From positions 248,001-312,000 of the forward strand of contig NZ_JAJMOX010000005.1 of NCBI RefSeq assembly GCF_020991455.1: a stretch of DNA of 64,000 nt, read 5' to 3'. Below the pieces are notes generated by a model, which worked only from the letters and a program-made list of their open reading frames with translations, had not been told where the DNA came from and did no database searches. This document shows positions 8,416-16,813 of this stretch, piece by piece. The position numbers and the translations under genes were made by a program. Origin of the DNA: Flavobacterium sp. JAS (GTDB lineage Bacteria > Bacteroidota > Bacteroidia > Flavobacteriales > Flavobacteriaceae). The stretch's first letter is position 1. Each line of letters starts with the position of its first letter.

Positions 8416-9477
8416 ATGAAAGTAAAAAACCTAATCTACGCCCTTCTAATCATAGTTCTGGGAGGATTTATTGCCTATCGAGTAGTATCAAACAAAAGTA
8501 AAAACGACGAATCTAAAAAATTTGGCGATAAAGATGCTCCTACAACTGTAACCGGAATTGTAGTAAACACTTCTACATTTGATAATAATCTATCTTTATC
8601 CGGATCTATCGAAGCAAATGAACAAATTGAAATCCGAAGTGAAGTTTCAGGAATTGTTGAAGGTATTTACTTTACAGAAGGAAGTTTTGTAAATAAAGGT
8701 CAGGTGCTTTTTAAAGTAAATGATATTGAATTAAAAGCACAATTGAGGCAAGCTGTAACCAAAGAAGGTTTAGCGGGAGAAAATGAAAGAAGAGCTAAAT
8801 TATTACTTCAAAAAGAAGCGATTAGTCAGGAAGAATTTGACGTTGCAAATGCTGATTATGCTTCGATGAAAGCCCAAACTCAGTTAATTAGAGCTCAAAT
8901 TGCTAAAACTTCTGTAAAAGCTCCTTTTTCAGGAAAAATTGGTTTGCGTTCTATCTCACCAGGAACTTACATTACACCAACAATTTTAGTCGCAAAATTA
9001 GTCAATACAGGAAAATTGAAAATCACATTTTCTATTCCCGAAAAATATGCTTCACAAGTAAAATCAGACGCTACAATTGATTTTTCTGTTTCAGGATCAG
9101 ATCAGGTTTATTCTGCAAAAATTTATGCTATAGAACCGGAAGTTGCAGTAGCAACACGTACTTTACAAGTTCGTGCCATAGCAGATAATATAGACGGAAA
9201 ACTTTTCCCTGGAACTTTTGCAGATGTAAAACTACCATTGAACATTATTAAAGATGCAATTGTTGTGCCATCAGAAGCAATTGTGCCAATACAAGATGGT
9301 AAAAAAGTTTATATCGCCAATATGGGCAAAGCCAAAGAAGTTAAGGTTGATGCAACTACAAGAACAGATGCTTCTATTTTGATTTTGTCAGGATTAAAAG
9401 CCGGAGACACACTAATTACTAGCGGTGTTATGTCATTAAAAAATGACGCCCCTATAAAAGTTATAGTAAAAAAATAG
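8416..9477 (+). CDS. RND efflux periplasmic adaptor (membrane fusion protein)
   Basis: The 353-residue protein begins with a single N-terminal membrane anchor (MKVKNLIYALLIIVLGGFIAY) and has no lipobox. The HlyD/AcrA-type layout is clear: a barrel-sandwich half motif at SGSIEANEQIEIRSEVSGIV, a short coiled coil (about residues 110-160), the returning lipoyl half at VKAPFSGKIGLRSISPGTYI, then beta-barrel and membrane-proximal domains ending with LKNDAPIKVIVKK. It links the inner-membrane pump at 9584-12679 to the outer-membrane channel at 12751-14061. The short helical hairpin is typical of MdtA/MexA-like adaptors in Bacteroidetes. The substrate cannot be read from sequence. Confidence 0.92.
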   Translation: MKVKNLIYALLIIVLGGFIAYRVVSNKSKNDESKKFGDKDAPTTVTGIVVNTSTFDNNLSLSGSIEANEQIEIRSEVSGIVEGIYFTEGSFVNKGQVLFKVNDIELKAQLRQAVTKEGLAGENERRAKLLLQKEAISQEEFDVANADYASMKAQTQLIRAQIAKTSVKAPFSGKIGLRSISPGTYITPTILVAKLVNTGKLKITFSIPEKYASQVKSDATIDFSVSGSDQVYSAKIYAIEPEVAVATRTLQVRAIADNIDGKLFPGTFADVKLPLNIIKDAIVVPSEAIVPIQDGKKVYIANMGKAKEVKVDATTRTDASILILSGLKAGDTLITSGVMSLKNDAPIKVIVKK

Positions 9478-9583
9478 TTTTGAGTTATGAATTTTTAGTT
9501 ATGAATTATGAGTCTGGAAATCCATTCTCTTGCTTCTATAATCTAAAATCTTTACTTTAAAAATCCAAAATCTACAATCTCAC

Positions 9584-12500
9584 ATGAGTTTATCAACTAC
9601 TAGTATAAGAAGACCCGTTTTAACCATTGTATTGAATCTTTTGATTATTTTATTCGGTTTCATTGGTTATACCTTTTTGGGTGTTCGAGAATTCCCTTCG
9701 ATTGATCCGGCACAGGTTTCAATTAGAACAAACTACACGGGAGCAAATGCTGATATTATTGAATCACAAATTACGGAACCTCTTGAAAAAGCAGTAAATG
9801 CAATTGACGGAATTAGAAATATAACTTCCTCAAGTAATCAGGGAAGCAGTAATATTACGATCGAATTTAACTTAGACAAAGACCTTGAAGAAGCTGCAAA
9901 TGATGTTCGTGACAAGGTATCGCAAGCTATTAGAAGTTTACCACAAGACATAGATGCTCCGCCTGTTGTATCAAAAGCAGATGCTGATAGTGATGCTATT
10001 ATCTCGATGACCGTACAAAGTGATAGCCGAAGCGCGCTTGAATTGAGTGATTATGCAGAAAATGTTATTTCGCAGCGATTAGAAACTATTCCAGGCGTGA
10101 GTGGTGTTCAAATTTGGGGTCAAAAACGTTACGCCATGCGTTTGTGGATTGATCCAGTAAAACTAACGGCCTACGGCTGTACGGTGTCTGATGTTCGCGA
10201 TGCACTTAATGCTCAAAATGTCGAATTACCATCTGGAAAACTAACCGGAAACAATACAGAACTTACCGTAAAAACAGTTGGAAACCTTTCCAAACCTTCT
10301 GAATTCAACAATATTATTATTCGTACTGATGGTGATAAAATTGTTCGTTTAAGCGATGTTGGCGGTGCTGAATTAGGCCCTGAAAATATTGAAACAAAAC
10401 TAAGTCAATCCGGATTGCCAATGATTGGTTTAGCTATTGTACCGATGCCTGGAGCAAATTACTTAGACATTTCGGCAGAATTCTATAAAAAGTACGAAGC
10501 TTTAAAGAAAGATCTTCCAAAAGATATTAAACTGAATATTGCGCTTGATAATACTATTTTCGTAAAGAAATCTGTACTTGAAGTTGCAGAGACTTTAGGA
10601 ATTTCTATTATTCTGGTAATTATCATTATTTACCTGTTTTTTAGAGACTGGGCAATTGCGTTCAGACCTTTGATTGATATTCCGGTTTCGTTAATTGCGA
10701 CCTTTTTTATCATGTGGCTTTTCGGATTTTCGATCAACGTTTTAACCTTATTGGCTATTGTTTTAGCAACTGGTCTGGTGGTTGATGACGGAATCGTTGT
10801 GACCGAAAATATCTTCAAAAAAGTCGAAGAAGGAATGTCGCCAATTGAAGCAGCAATAAAAGGATCTAATGAAATTTTCTATGCCGTAATTTCGATTTCT
10901 GTTACACTTGCGGCAGTATTTTTACCGGTAATTTTCTTAGAAGGATTCGTTGGCCGACTCTTTAGGGAATTTGGAGTTGTAATTGGTGCTGCGGTATTAA
11001 TTTCGGCCTTTGTATCCCTGACTTTAACACCAATGTTAAATGCTTATTTGATGAAAGGCGGCGAACAGAAAAAATCAAAATTCTATGTTAGAACTGAACC
11101 ATTTTTCGAAAAATTAAATAGCGGTTATGCTGATGCTTTAGGCCGTTTTATGAAGAAAAAATGGATTAGTTTCCCTATCTTAATAGCCTGTTTTGGATTG
11201 ATTTATTTGTTCTTTACCATTCTTCCAAAAGAAACTGCTCCTTATGATGATCGTAGTTCTGTAACCATGCGTATGACAACTCCAGAAGGTTCATCATACG
11301 AATATACAGACCGCTTTATGCAGGAAATCTCAAAATTGGTAGACGATTCAATTCCTGAGAAAAAAGTAAGTTTAGTGATTACTGCGCCTGGCTTTGGGGC
11401 CTCAGCAACCAATACCGGTTTTATCAGACTTTCGTTAAAAGAACCTGACGAAAGAAAAAGATCTCAAAAAGATATCGCCGATCAGTTAACTAAAATGACC
11501 AAAAGATATCCCGATGCTAAAACATCTGTTATTCAGCAGCCAACAATTGCAGTAAACAGACGTGGTGGTTTACCTATTCAATATATTATTCAGGCTCCAA
11601 ATTTTGAGAAATTAAGAGAAAAGATTCCTGTATTTATGGATGAGGTTGGCAAAAGCGATGTTTTCTCGATTACTGATGTTAATTTAAAATTCAACAAACC
11701 GGAAATCAACGTAAGTATCGACCGTGAAAAAGCCGAAAGTTTAGGAATCTCGATCATTGATATTGCTCAGACTTTGCAGCTTTCGCTGAGCGGACAACGT
11801 TTTGGTTATTTCATTAAAAACGGAAAACAATATCAGGTTATCGGGCAATTTGATCAAAAAGACAGATCTAAACCTTTGGATTTAACTTCGATGTTCGTAA
11901 AAAACAGAAAAGGAGAATTAATCCAGATGGATAACGTTGTAAAAGTCGAAGAACAAAGTAATCCGCCACAATTGTACCACAATAACCGTTATATGTCGGC
12001 AACTGTTGCAGCAGGTTTAGCGCCAGGCAAAAGTATTAGCGACGGTATCGAAGAAATGGACAGGATTAAAGCTAAAGTCTTAGACGAAACTTTTACTACC
12101 GATTTAAGTGGAGAATCGAGAGATTTTGTCGAAAGCAGCTCTAATACTTCTTTCGCATTCGGATTGGCGTTATTATTAATTTTCTTGATTCTTGCAGCAC
12201 AATTTGAAAGTTTCATAGATCCTTTCATTATCATCTTAACAGTACCAATGGCAGTTGCTGGAGCTTTATTTTCGTTATGGTTATTCAATCAAACCTGGAA
12301 TATTTTCAGTCAGATTGGTACTGTAATGCTTATTGGTCTGGTTACCAAAAATGGTATTTTGATCGTCGAATTTGCGAATCAGTTACGAGAGCAGGGAAAA
12401 CCAAAATTAGAAGCAATTCTAGAAGCATCAGAAGCGCGTTTACGTCCTATTTTAATGACGAGTTTAGCAATTGCTCTGGGAGCTTTACCAATCGCAATGT

Positions 12501-12679
12501 CACTTGGAGCAGCGTCTACAAGTAGAATTGGAATGGGAGTTGTGATCGTTGGAGGAACTATTTTCTCATTGGCGTTGACCCTATTTGTAATTCCGGCTAT
12601 TTATTTTATGTGGTCTAAAGCCCGTAAACATTATCCGGAATTTGATCATATTGACGAATACGAAAGAGAAAGTAAATAA
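9584..12679 (+). CDS. RND family efflux transporter permease (AcrB/MexB type)
   Basis: The 1031-residue protein has the twelve-helix RND layout with two large periplasmic loops (about residues 35-330 and 560-860). Family marks include the N-terminal FPSIDPAQVSIRTNY, the TM4 proton-relay aspartates in ATGLVVDDGIVVTENIF, and TM11 region GLVTKNGILIVEFANQLREQG with its essential lysine. It exports small molecules using the proton gradient. The length is normal for an HAE-1 type pump. It is the second gene of a three-gene operon, 106 bases after the adaptor. That gap carries repeated GAGTTATGAATT units. The substrate is unknown. Confidence 0.95.
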   Translation: MSLSTTSIRRPVLTIVLNLLIILFGFIGYTFLGVREFPSIDPAQVSIRTNYTGANADIIESQITEPLEKAVNAIDGIRNITSSSNQGSSNITIEFNLDKDLEEAANDVRDKVSQAIRSLPQDIDAPPVVSKADADSDAIISMTVQSDSRSALELSDYAENVISQRLETIPGVSGVQIWGQKRYAMRLWIDPVKLTAYGCTVSDVRDALNAQNVELPSGKLTGNNTELTVKTVGNLSKPSEFNNIIIRTDGDKIVRLSDVGGAELGPENIETKLSQSGLPMIGLAIVPMPGANYLDISAEFYKKYEALKKDLPKDIKLNIALDNTIFVKKSVLEVAETLGISIILVIIIIYLFFRDWAIAFRPLIDIPVSLIATFFIMWLFGFSINVLTLLAIVLATGLVVDDGIVVTENIFKKVEEGMSPIEAAIKGSNEIFYAVISISVTLAAVFLPVIFLEGFVGRLFREFGVVIGAAVLISAFVSLTLTPMLNAYLMKGGEQKKSKFYVRTEPFFEKLNSGYADALGRFMKKKWISFPILIACFGLIYLFFTILPKETAPYDDRSSVTMRMTTPEGSSYEYTDRFMQEISKLVDDSIPEKKVSLVITAPGFGASATNTGFIRLSLKEPDERKRSQKDIADQLTKMTKRYPDAKTSVIQQPTIAVNRRGGLPIQYIIQAPNFEKLREKIPVFMDEVGKSDVFSITDVNLKFNKPEINVSIDREKAESLGISIIDIAQTLQLSLSGQRFGYFIKNGKQYQVIGQFDQKDRSKPLDLTSMFVKNRKGELIQMDNVVKVEEQSNPPQLYHNNRYMSATVAAGLAPGKSISDGIEEMDRIKAKVLDETFTTDLSGESRDFVESSSNTSFAFGLALLLIFLILAAQFESFIDPFIIILTVPMAVAGALFSLWLFNQTWNIFSQIGTVMLIGLVTKNGILIVEFANQLREQGKPKLEAILEASEARLRPILMTSLAIALGALPIAMSLGAASTSRIGMGVVIVGGTIFSLALTLFVIPAIYFMWSKARKHYPEFDHIDEYERESK

Positions 12680-12693
12680 ATATTTATTAGCTA

Positions 12694-12732
12694 CGAATTC
12701 ACGAATTTTTATTAAATTAATTCGTGAATTCG
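12694..12732. repeat. Perfect 14-bp inverted repeat between pump and channel genes
   Basis: CGAATTCACGAATT (12694-12707) and AATTCGTGAATTCG (12719-12732) are exact complements around an 11-base AT loop. There is no following T-tract, so it is not a plain terminator. It may be an mRNA processing or stability hairpin that tunes the ratio of pump to channel. Confidence 0.7.
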
Positions 12733-12750
12733 CGGCAAAAGAAAACTAAT

Positions 12751-14061
12751 ATGAATACTAAAATTTTATTCAATACGCTACTATTATTTTTGTTTTGCAT
12801 CATAAAAACGAATGCACAAGAAGTCTTGACTATTGAAGATGCTATGAAAATAGCTTTGGAGAATAATTTTGAAATTAAAATTGCTAAGAATAATTCAAAG
12901 ATAAGTGAGACCAATGTAACCGTTGGAAATGCTGGAATGCTGCCAACCGCTACTGCTTCTATTACAGATAATAACAGCGTTACAAACTCTTCTCAAACGC
13001 GTCAGGACGGAACTTCTACACAATTAAACAATGCCAAAAACAACAATTTGAATTATGGCGTAAGTTTAGGTTGGACGGTTTTTGACGGTATGAAAATGTT
13101 TGCCAAATTAGACCAATTAAAAGAGTTGCAAAAACTAGGTGATTCTGAATTAAAAAGAACCATTCTTGTAAAAATTGGTCAGGTAAATTCGGCTTATTAT
13201 GACTTAGTACAGCAACAGCATCAATTATCAGCTTTAGACACCACAATTGTAATTTCTAAGCAAAGATTAACTCTAGCGCAAAATCGTTTCAGTATCGGAA
13301 AAGCTTCAAAATTAGAGGTTTTAAATGCTCAGGTTGATTTAAATTCTGATCAGGTTGCTTTTCTAAGACAAAAAGAATCCTATGCAAATGCTAAAATTTT
13401 ATTGAATCAATATTTAGCCCGTGATGCTAAAATAAATTTCACCGTAACTGATTTGGTAACTGTTGATGATAAATTAGTTTTGGCAGATTTAATGGAATTG
13501 GCGCAGAAACAAAACCCGGGTTTAGAATCTCAAATCATCAACAAACGAATTGCTGAGTTACAGCTTAAACAAATTAAAGCAGATCGTTATCCTGTTGTAA
13601 ACCTAACTTCGGGATACAATTTTGTAGAAAGCCAGTCTAGTTTAGGTTTTACAAGTTCAGCGTCTTCAAAAGGTTTTAATTATGGTTTTAATGCAACTCT
13701 AAATATTTTTGACGGTTTTAACCAACATCGAAATGAAAAAGTAGCAAAACTTGAAATCGAGAATTCTCAAATTGCGATCGATCAACAAAACATGATCCTG
13801 AATACGCAATTGAGTACTGCTTTTCAAACGTATTTAACCAATCTTGAATTAATTGATTTAGAAGAAGATAATGAGGCAATTGCAAAACAAAATCTGGACA
13901 TTACTTTAGATAAATTCAGAATTGGAACCATTACAACGCTTGATTTCAGAACGGCTCAGTTAAATTATGTCAATGCAAAAGTACGTTACAGTAACGCGCA
14001 ATACGAGGCTAAACTATCTGAAATTGCTTTGAAAGAATTAGCTGGAAATATTAATTTTTAA
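12751..14061 (+). CDS. TolC-family outer membrane efflux channel
   Basis: I prefer the ATG at 12751, which opens a clean signal peptide (MNTKILFNTLLLFLFCIIKTNA); an ATG nine codons upstream lies inside the intergenic hairpin. The protein of 436 residues has the two repeated outer membrane efflux halves. Hallmarks include EVLTIEDAMKIALENNFEI near the start, two YG-VSLGWTVFDG / YGFNATLNIFDGF strand-turn motifs, and long helical coiled coils between. It provides the trimeric outer-membrane duct for the RND pump encoded just upstream. It is the third gene of the operon. Confidence 0.92.
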   Translation: MNTKILFNTLLLFLFCIIKTNAQEVLTIEDAMKIALENNFEIKIAKNNSKISETNVTVGNAGMLPTATASITDNNSVTNSSQTRQDGTSTQLNNAKNNNLNYGVSLGWTVFDGMKMFAKLDQLKELQKLGDSELKRTILVKIGQVNSAYYDLVQQQHQLSALDTTIVISKQRLTLAQNRFSIGKASKLEVLNAQVDLNSDQVAFLRQKESYANAKILLNQYLARDAKINFTVTDLVTVDDKLVLADLMELAQKQNPGLESQIINKRIAELQLKQIKADRYPVVNLTSGYNFVESQSSLGFTSSASSKGFNYGFNATLNIFDGFNQHRNEKVAKLEIENSQIAIDQQNMILNTQLSTAFQTYLTNLELIDLEEDNEAIAKQNLDITLDKFRIGTITTLDFRTAQLNYVNAKVRYSNAQYEAKLSEIALKELAGNINF

Positions 14062-14088
14062 ATTAAATTTGTTTCAAAACAAATATAA

Positions 14089-14952
14089 ATGATCTCATAT
14101 AATACCAAAGATTGGTTTACTTTTATTTTCCATTTTCATAAATCAGACACGGTTAGAAAATTGTTTCCGATAATGATTGCTATCGGAATTTATTCGTCAC
14201 TTGTTGGTTATCTTGAAGTTTCCTATTTCAAAGTTGGCAAAAATGATTATATCCATAATATTCCAATAATGCACGGAATGTTAGGTTTTGTAATTTCGTT
14301 ATTGCTTGTTTTTAGAACCAATACCGCTTATGATCGCTGGTGGGAAGGGCGCAAATTATGGGGCGGTCTTGTAAACAATAGCCGCAATCTGGCGATTAAA
14401 CTTTCTGCAATGCTAAAAGATGAAAATGATCGAAAATTCTTCAGAAAATTCATTCCCGCTTATGCTTCAGTTCTGCACAAACATCTTCATGACGATGACA
14501 CCAGTAAACAGCTTTTTGAAGATGTAGATTTAGAAATTGACCATCATAAACACAAGCCAAATCAGGTAAAACGAATGATGTTTCATAAAATCAATGATTT
14601 GTATGATGCTAAAAAAATTACTGGAGATCAGCTTATTATTTTAAATGAAGAACTACAAGCTTTTACAGATATTTGTGGCGCTTGCGAACGAATAAAAAAC
14701 ACACCTATTCCCTACTCTTACAGTGCTTTTATAAAAAAATTCATTTTCTTTTATACCATGACATTACCATTTGGTTATTCTGTTAGTTTAGGATATTTAG
14801 TAGCTCCTGTGGTTGTTTTTATTTTTTATGTATTGGCGAGTTTAGAGCTTATTGCCGAAGAAATTGAAGATCCGTTTGGGAATGATGAGAATGATTTGCC
14901 AACGAAAAAAATCTCAGAGAACATCAAAAAGCACGTCGAAGAACTAATTTAA
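14089..14952 (+). CDS. Bestrophin family (RFP-TM) anion channel
   Basis: The 287-residue integral membrane protein carries the bestrophin signature NTAYDRWWEGRKLWGGL (about residues 81-97) and the C-terminal amphipathic EDPFGNDENDLP. Four membrane segments are expected. Bacterial bestrophins form pentameric ion channels; homologues may conduct anions or, in some bacteria, cations. The start 27 bases after the TolC gene could allow co-transcription, though no functional link to efflux is known. Confidence 0.9.
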   Translation: MISYNTKDWFTFIFHFHKSDTVRKLFPIMIAIGIYSSLVGYLEVSYFKVGKNDYIHNIPIMHGMLGFVISLLLVFRTNTAYDRWWEGRKLWGGLVNNSRNLAIKLSAMLKDENDRKFFRKFIPAYASVLHKHLHDDDTSKQLFEDVDLEIDHHKHKPNQVKRMMFHKINDLYDAKKITGDQLIILNEELQAFTDICGACERIKNTPIPYSYSAFIKKFIFFYTMTLPFGYSVSLGYLVAPVVVFIFYVLASLELIAEEIEDPFGNDENDLPTKKISENIKKHVEELI

Positions 14953-15025
14953 CAAAACGTTAAATGTAAGTTTATTATCATTATTTTTATTAAATTTAGA
15001 ATCGCCACTAAAAAATTTAATTCTA

Positions 15026-15949
15026 ATGACTAATCAACGCGTTTTAATACATCCTCCTCACTTATCTAATGAAAAATCATTAAAGACACTTGTAGAAAAC
15101 AGAAGTGTTTATACCCTGAATCATTGCGAATTAAATATTTTTGAGACTTACGAATCTTCCAAGTTAGTTCCGCTAAAATTTAACGATTTTGTAGTGACCA
15201 GTATGCTAAGAGGTAAAAAAATAATGCATCTTTTTGATGAACCCGGATTTGATTATTTACCTGGTGAAACTGTTGTTATCCCATCAAACATCGAAATGAA
15301 AATTGATTTTCCTGAAGCATCCAGAGAAAATCCAACGCAATGTCTGGCATTGGCAATTGATAAAGCCAAAATAACAGATACTTTAAATTTCCTAAACGAG
15401 CGATATCCTAAAGAAGGAAACGATGTATTCTGGCAATTATGTCACCAAAATTATTTCTTTTATAACAATGTTGATCTTGCTACAACGATCAACAAACTTA
15501 TCAAGGAGTGCATGAGTACTTCGATAATCAAAGACGCATTGGCAGACTTGACTTTACAAGAATTATTAATCAGAATTATTCAGACGCAAACCATAAAATC
15601 TGTTAATGAAGGAATTCGAATTCACCCAAACAATCCAATATTTGAAGTGACAGAATATATAAAACTCAATCTGAAGGGCGACATAAACCTAAAAAGTCTA
15701 AGTGATAGAGCCTGCATGAGTACAGCTTCTTTCTATCGTTTTTTTAAAAGAGAATTAGGAATGAGTCCGATTGAATATATCTTGAACGAAAAAATAAAAT
15801 ACGCCAAAAAACTACTTAGAAATCCTGGAATACAAATTAATGAAGTCTGCTATTTATCTGGTTTTGAAGATGCCAATTACTTTATCAGATTGTTCAAAAA
15901 ACATGAGGGAATAACTCCTAAGCAATATCAGTTATTACATATCAATTGA
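15026..15949 (+). CDS. AraC family transcriptional regulator, probably of an aldehyde dehydrogenase gene
   Basis: The 307-residue protein has an N-terminal ligand domain and a C-terminal double helix-turn-helix (about residues 210-305) with FFKRELGMSPIEYI and the final YFIRLFKKHEGITPKQY. Regulators of this kind are commonly encoded beside AldB-like aldehyde dehydrogenase genes. Here the decayed remains of such a dehydrogenase lie immediately downstream on the opposite strand (16103-16383), so this regulator probably lost its main target. Transcription should end at the hairpin at 16024-16056. Confidence 0.88.
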   Translation: MTNQRVLIHPPHLSNEKSLKTLVENRSVYTLNHCELNIFETYESSKLVPLKFNDFVVTSMLRGKKIMHLFDEPGFDYLPGETVVIPSNIEMKIDFPEASRENPTQCLALAIDKAKITDTLNFLNERYPKEGNDVFWQLCHQNYFFYNNVDLATTINKLIKECMSTSIIKDALADLTLQELLIRIIQTQTIKSVNEGIRIHPNNPIFEVTEYIKLNLKGDINLKSLSDRACMSTASFYRFFKRELGMSPIEYILNEKIKYAKKLLRNPGIQINEVCYLSGFEDANYFIRLFKKHEGITPKQYQLLHIN

Positions 15950-16023
15950 AAAAAGGCACAAAGGTTCTGAGCTACTAAGGTACAATGGTTTTTCACTCAT
16001 TTTATCCTTTCTGTAAACTCATA

Positions 16024-16056
16024 AAAAAAAGGTAAGTTAAAAAACTTACCTTTTTT
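16024..16056. terminator. Bidirectional hairpin terminator
   Basis: GGTAAGTT (16031-16038) pairs with AACTTACC (16043-16050), flanked by an A-run on the left and a T-run on the right. It serves the AraC gene and, on the other strand, once served the aldehyde dehydrogenase gene. Confidence 0.8.
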
Positions 16057-16102
16057 GTCCAAAACACTAACCAATTATAAAAAGTATAATTTCTTTTTAC
16101 CT

Positions 16103-16383
16103 TAGCAAATAAGCATATTTTTAGTCCTACGATATTTTTCTAACATCATTTTATGGTTTTCGTTACCAATTCCTGATTGCTTATACCCCCCAAAAAGATA
16201 CTTCGGTTGTATAATATTTATATTTATTAACCAGACACGACCTGACTGAGAAGCTCATGATACCCGATAAATTTCATGTGCATTACATGTTCTGATTCCG
16301 GCCCCCAAACCGTACATCTTATCATTCGCAATTCAATAGCTTCTTCAGTCGTTTTAAAAGTCGTAACTGTCAGAATTCGTCTA
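16103..16383 (-). pseudogene. Decayed AldB-like aldehyde dehydrogenase, C-terminal remnant
   Basis: Reading leftward, three blocks of the aldehyde dehydrogenase C-terminus survive in order: LTVTTFKTTEEAIEL, then ANDKMYGLGAG with HEIYRVS and SGRVW, then FGGYKQSGIG followed by ENHKMMLEKYRRTKNML and a stop at 16103-16105. The first and second blocks are in different frames (a base is missing near 16333) and a TGA interrupts the second block, where an arginine codon is expected. The N-terminal two thirds, including the catalytic Cys and Glu, are absent. This matches the AldB/ExaC-type subfamily. Its partner AraC regulator is intact next door. Recent decay is likely because the remaining codons are well conserved. 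Confidence 0.85.
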
Positions 16384-16813
16384 AAAAATTTCTTCTTAAA
16401 AAAATCTCATTTTATAAAGCCATTTAAGCAAAATTAGCTTGCTATAGTAACCAATGTCTATTCTATGAGTCGCACATTTTCAATTGATGTAATTATCATA
16501 TTATAATTTAAATTCAAGTCTTTCTGCAATCATACTCCTGACAATATTTTCTTGATTCTTTTCAAATTTACCTTCATAATTTGGTTCAAAATAGCATTAT
16601 TCATTCATCTAATAGCACAAAAATTACATATTCGTTTTTATAACCCTCTTTTAAAACCTAATCAGTAAAAAAAGCAACAATAAAATATAAAACACTCACA
16701 ATCAAGTTTTTTAGGCAGATTAAAAAACAGCTCGAAAAAACCAAATAAATTGTTTCTTACTACAACACGCAATCCTTATATTTGTATCCTCATACAAGAA
16801 TAATAAAGTTAAC
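16384..16813. promoter_or_regulatory. Intergenic region with likely pheT promoter
   Basis: Most of this gap is AT-rich DNA without a recognisable gene; its left end may hold unreadable remains of the aldehyde dehydrogenase. A probable promoter for pheT lies at 16750-16784: TTG at 16750-16752 and TATATTTG at 16777-16784. The spacing of 24 bases is slightly longer than the usual 19-21, and the start codon follows 29 bases after the -7 element. Confidence 0.5.
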
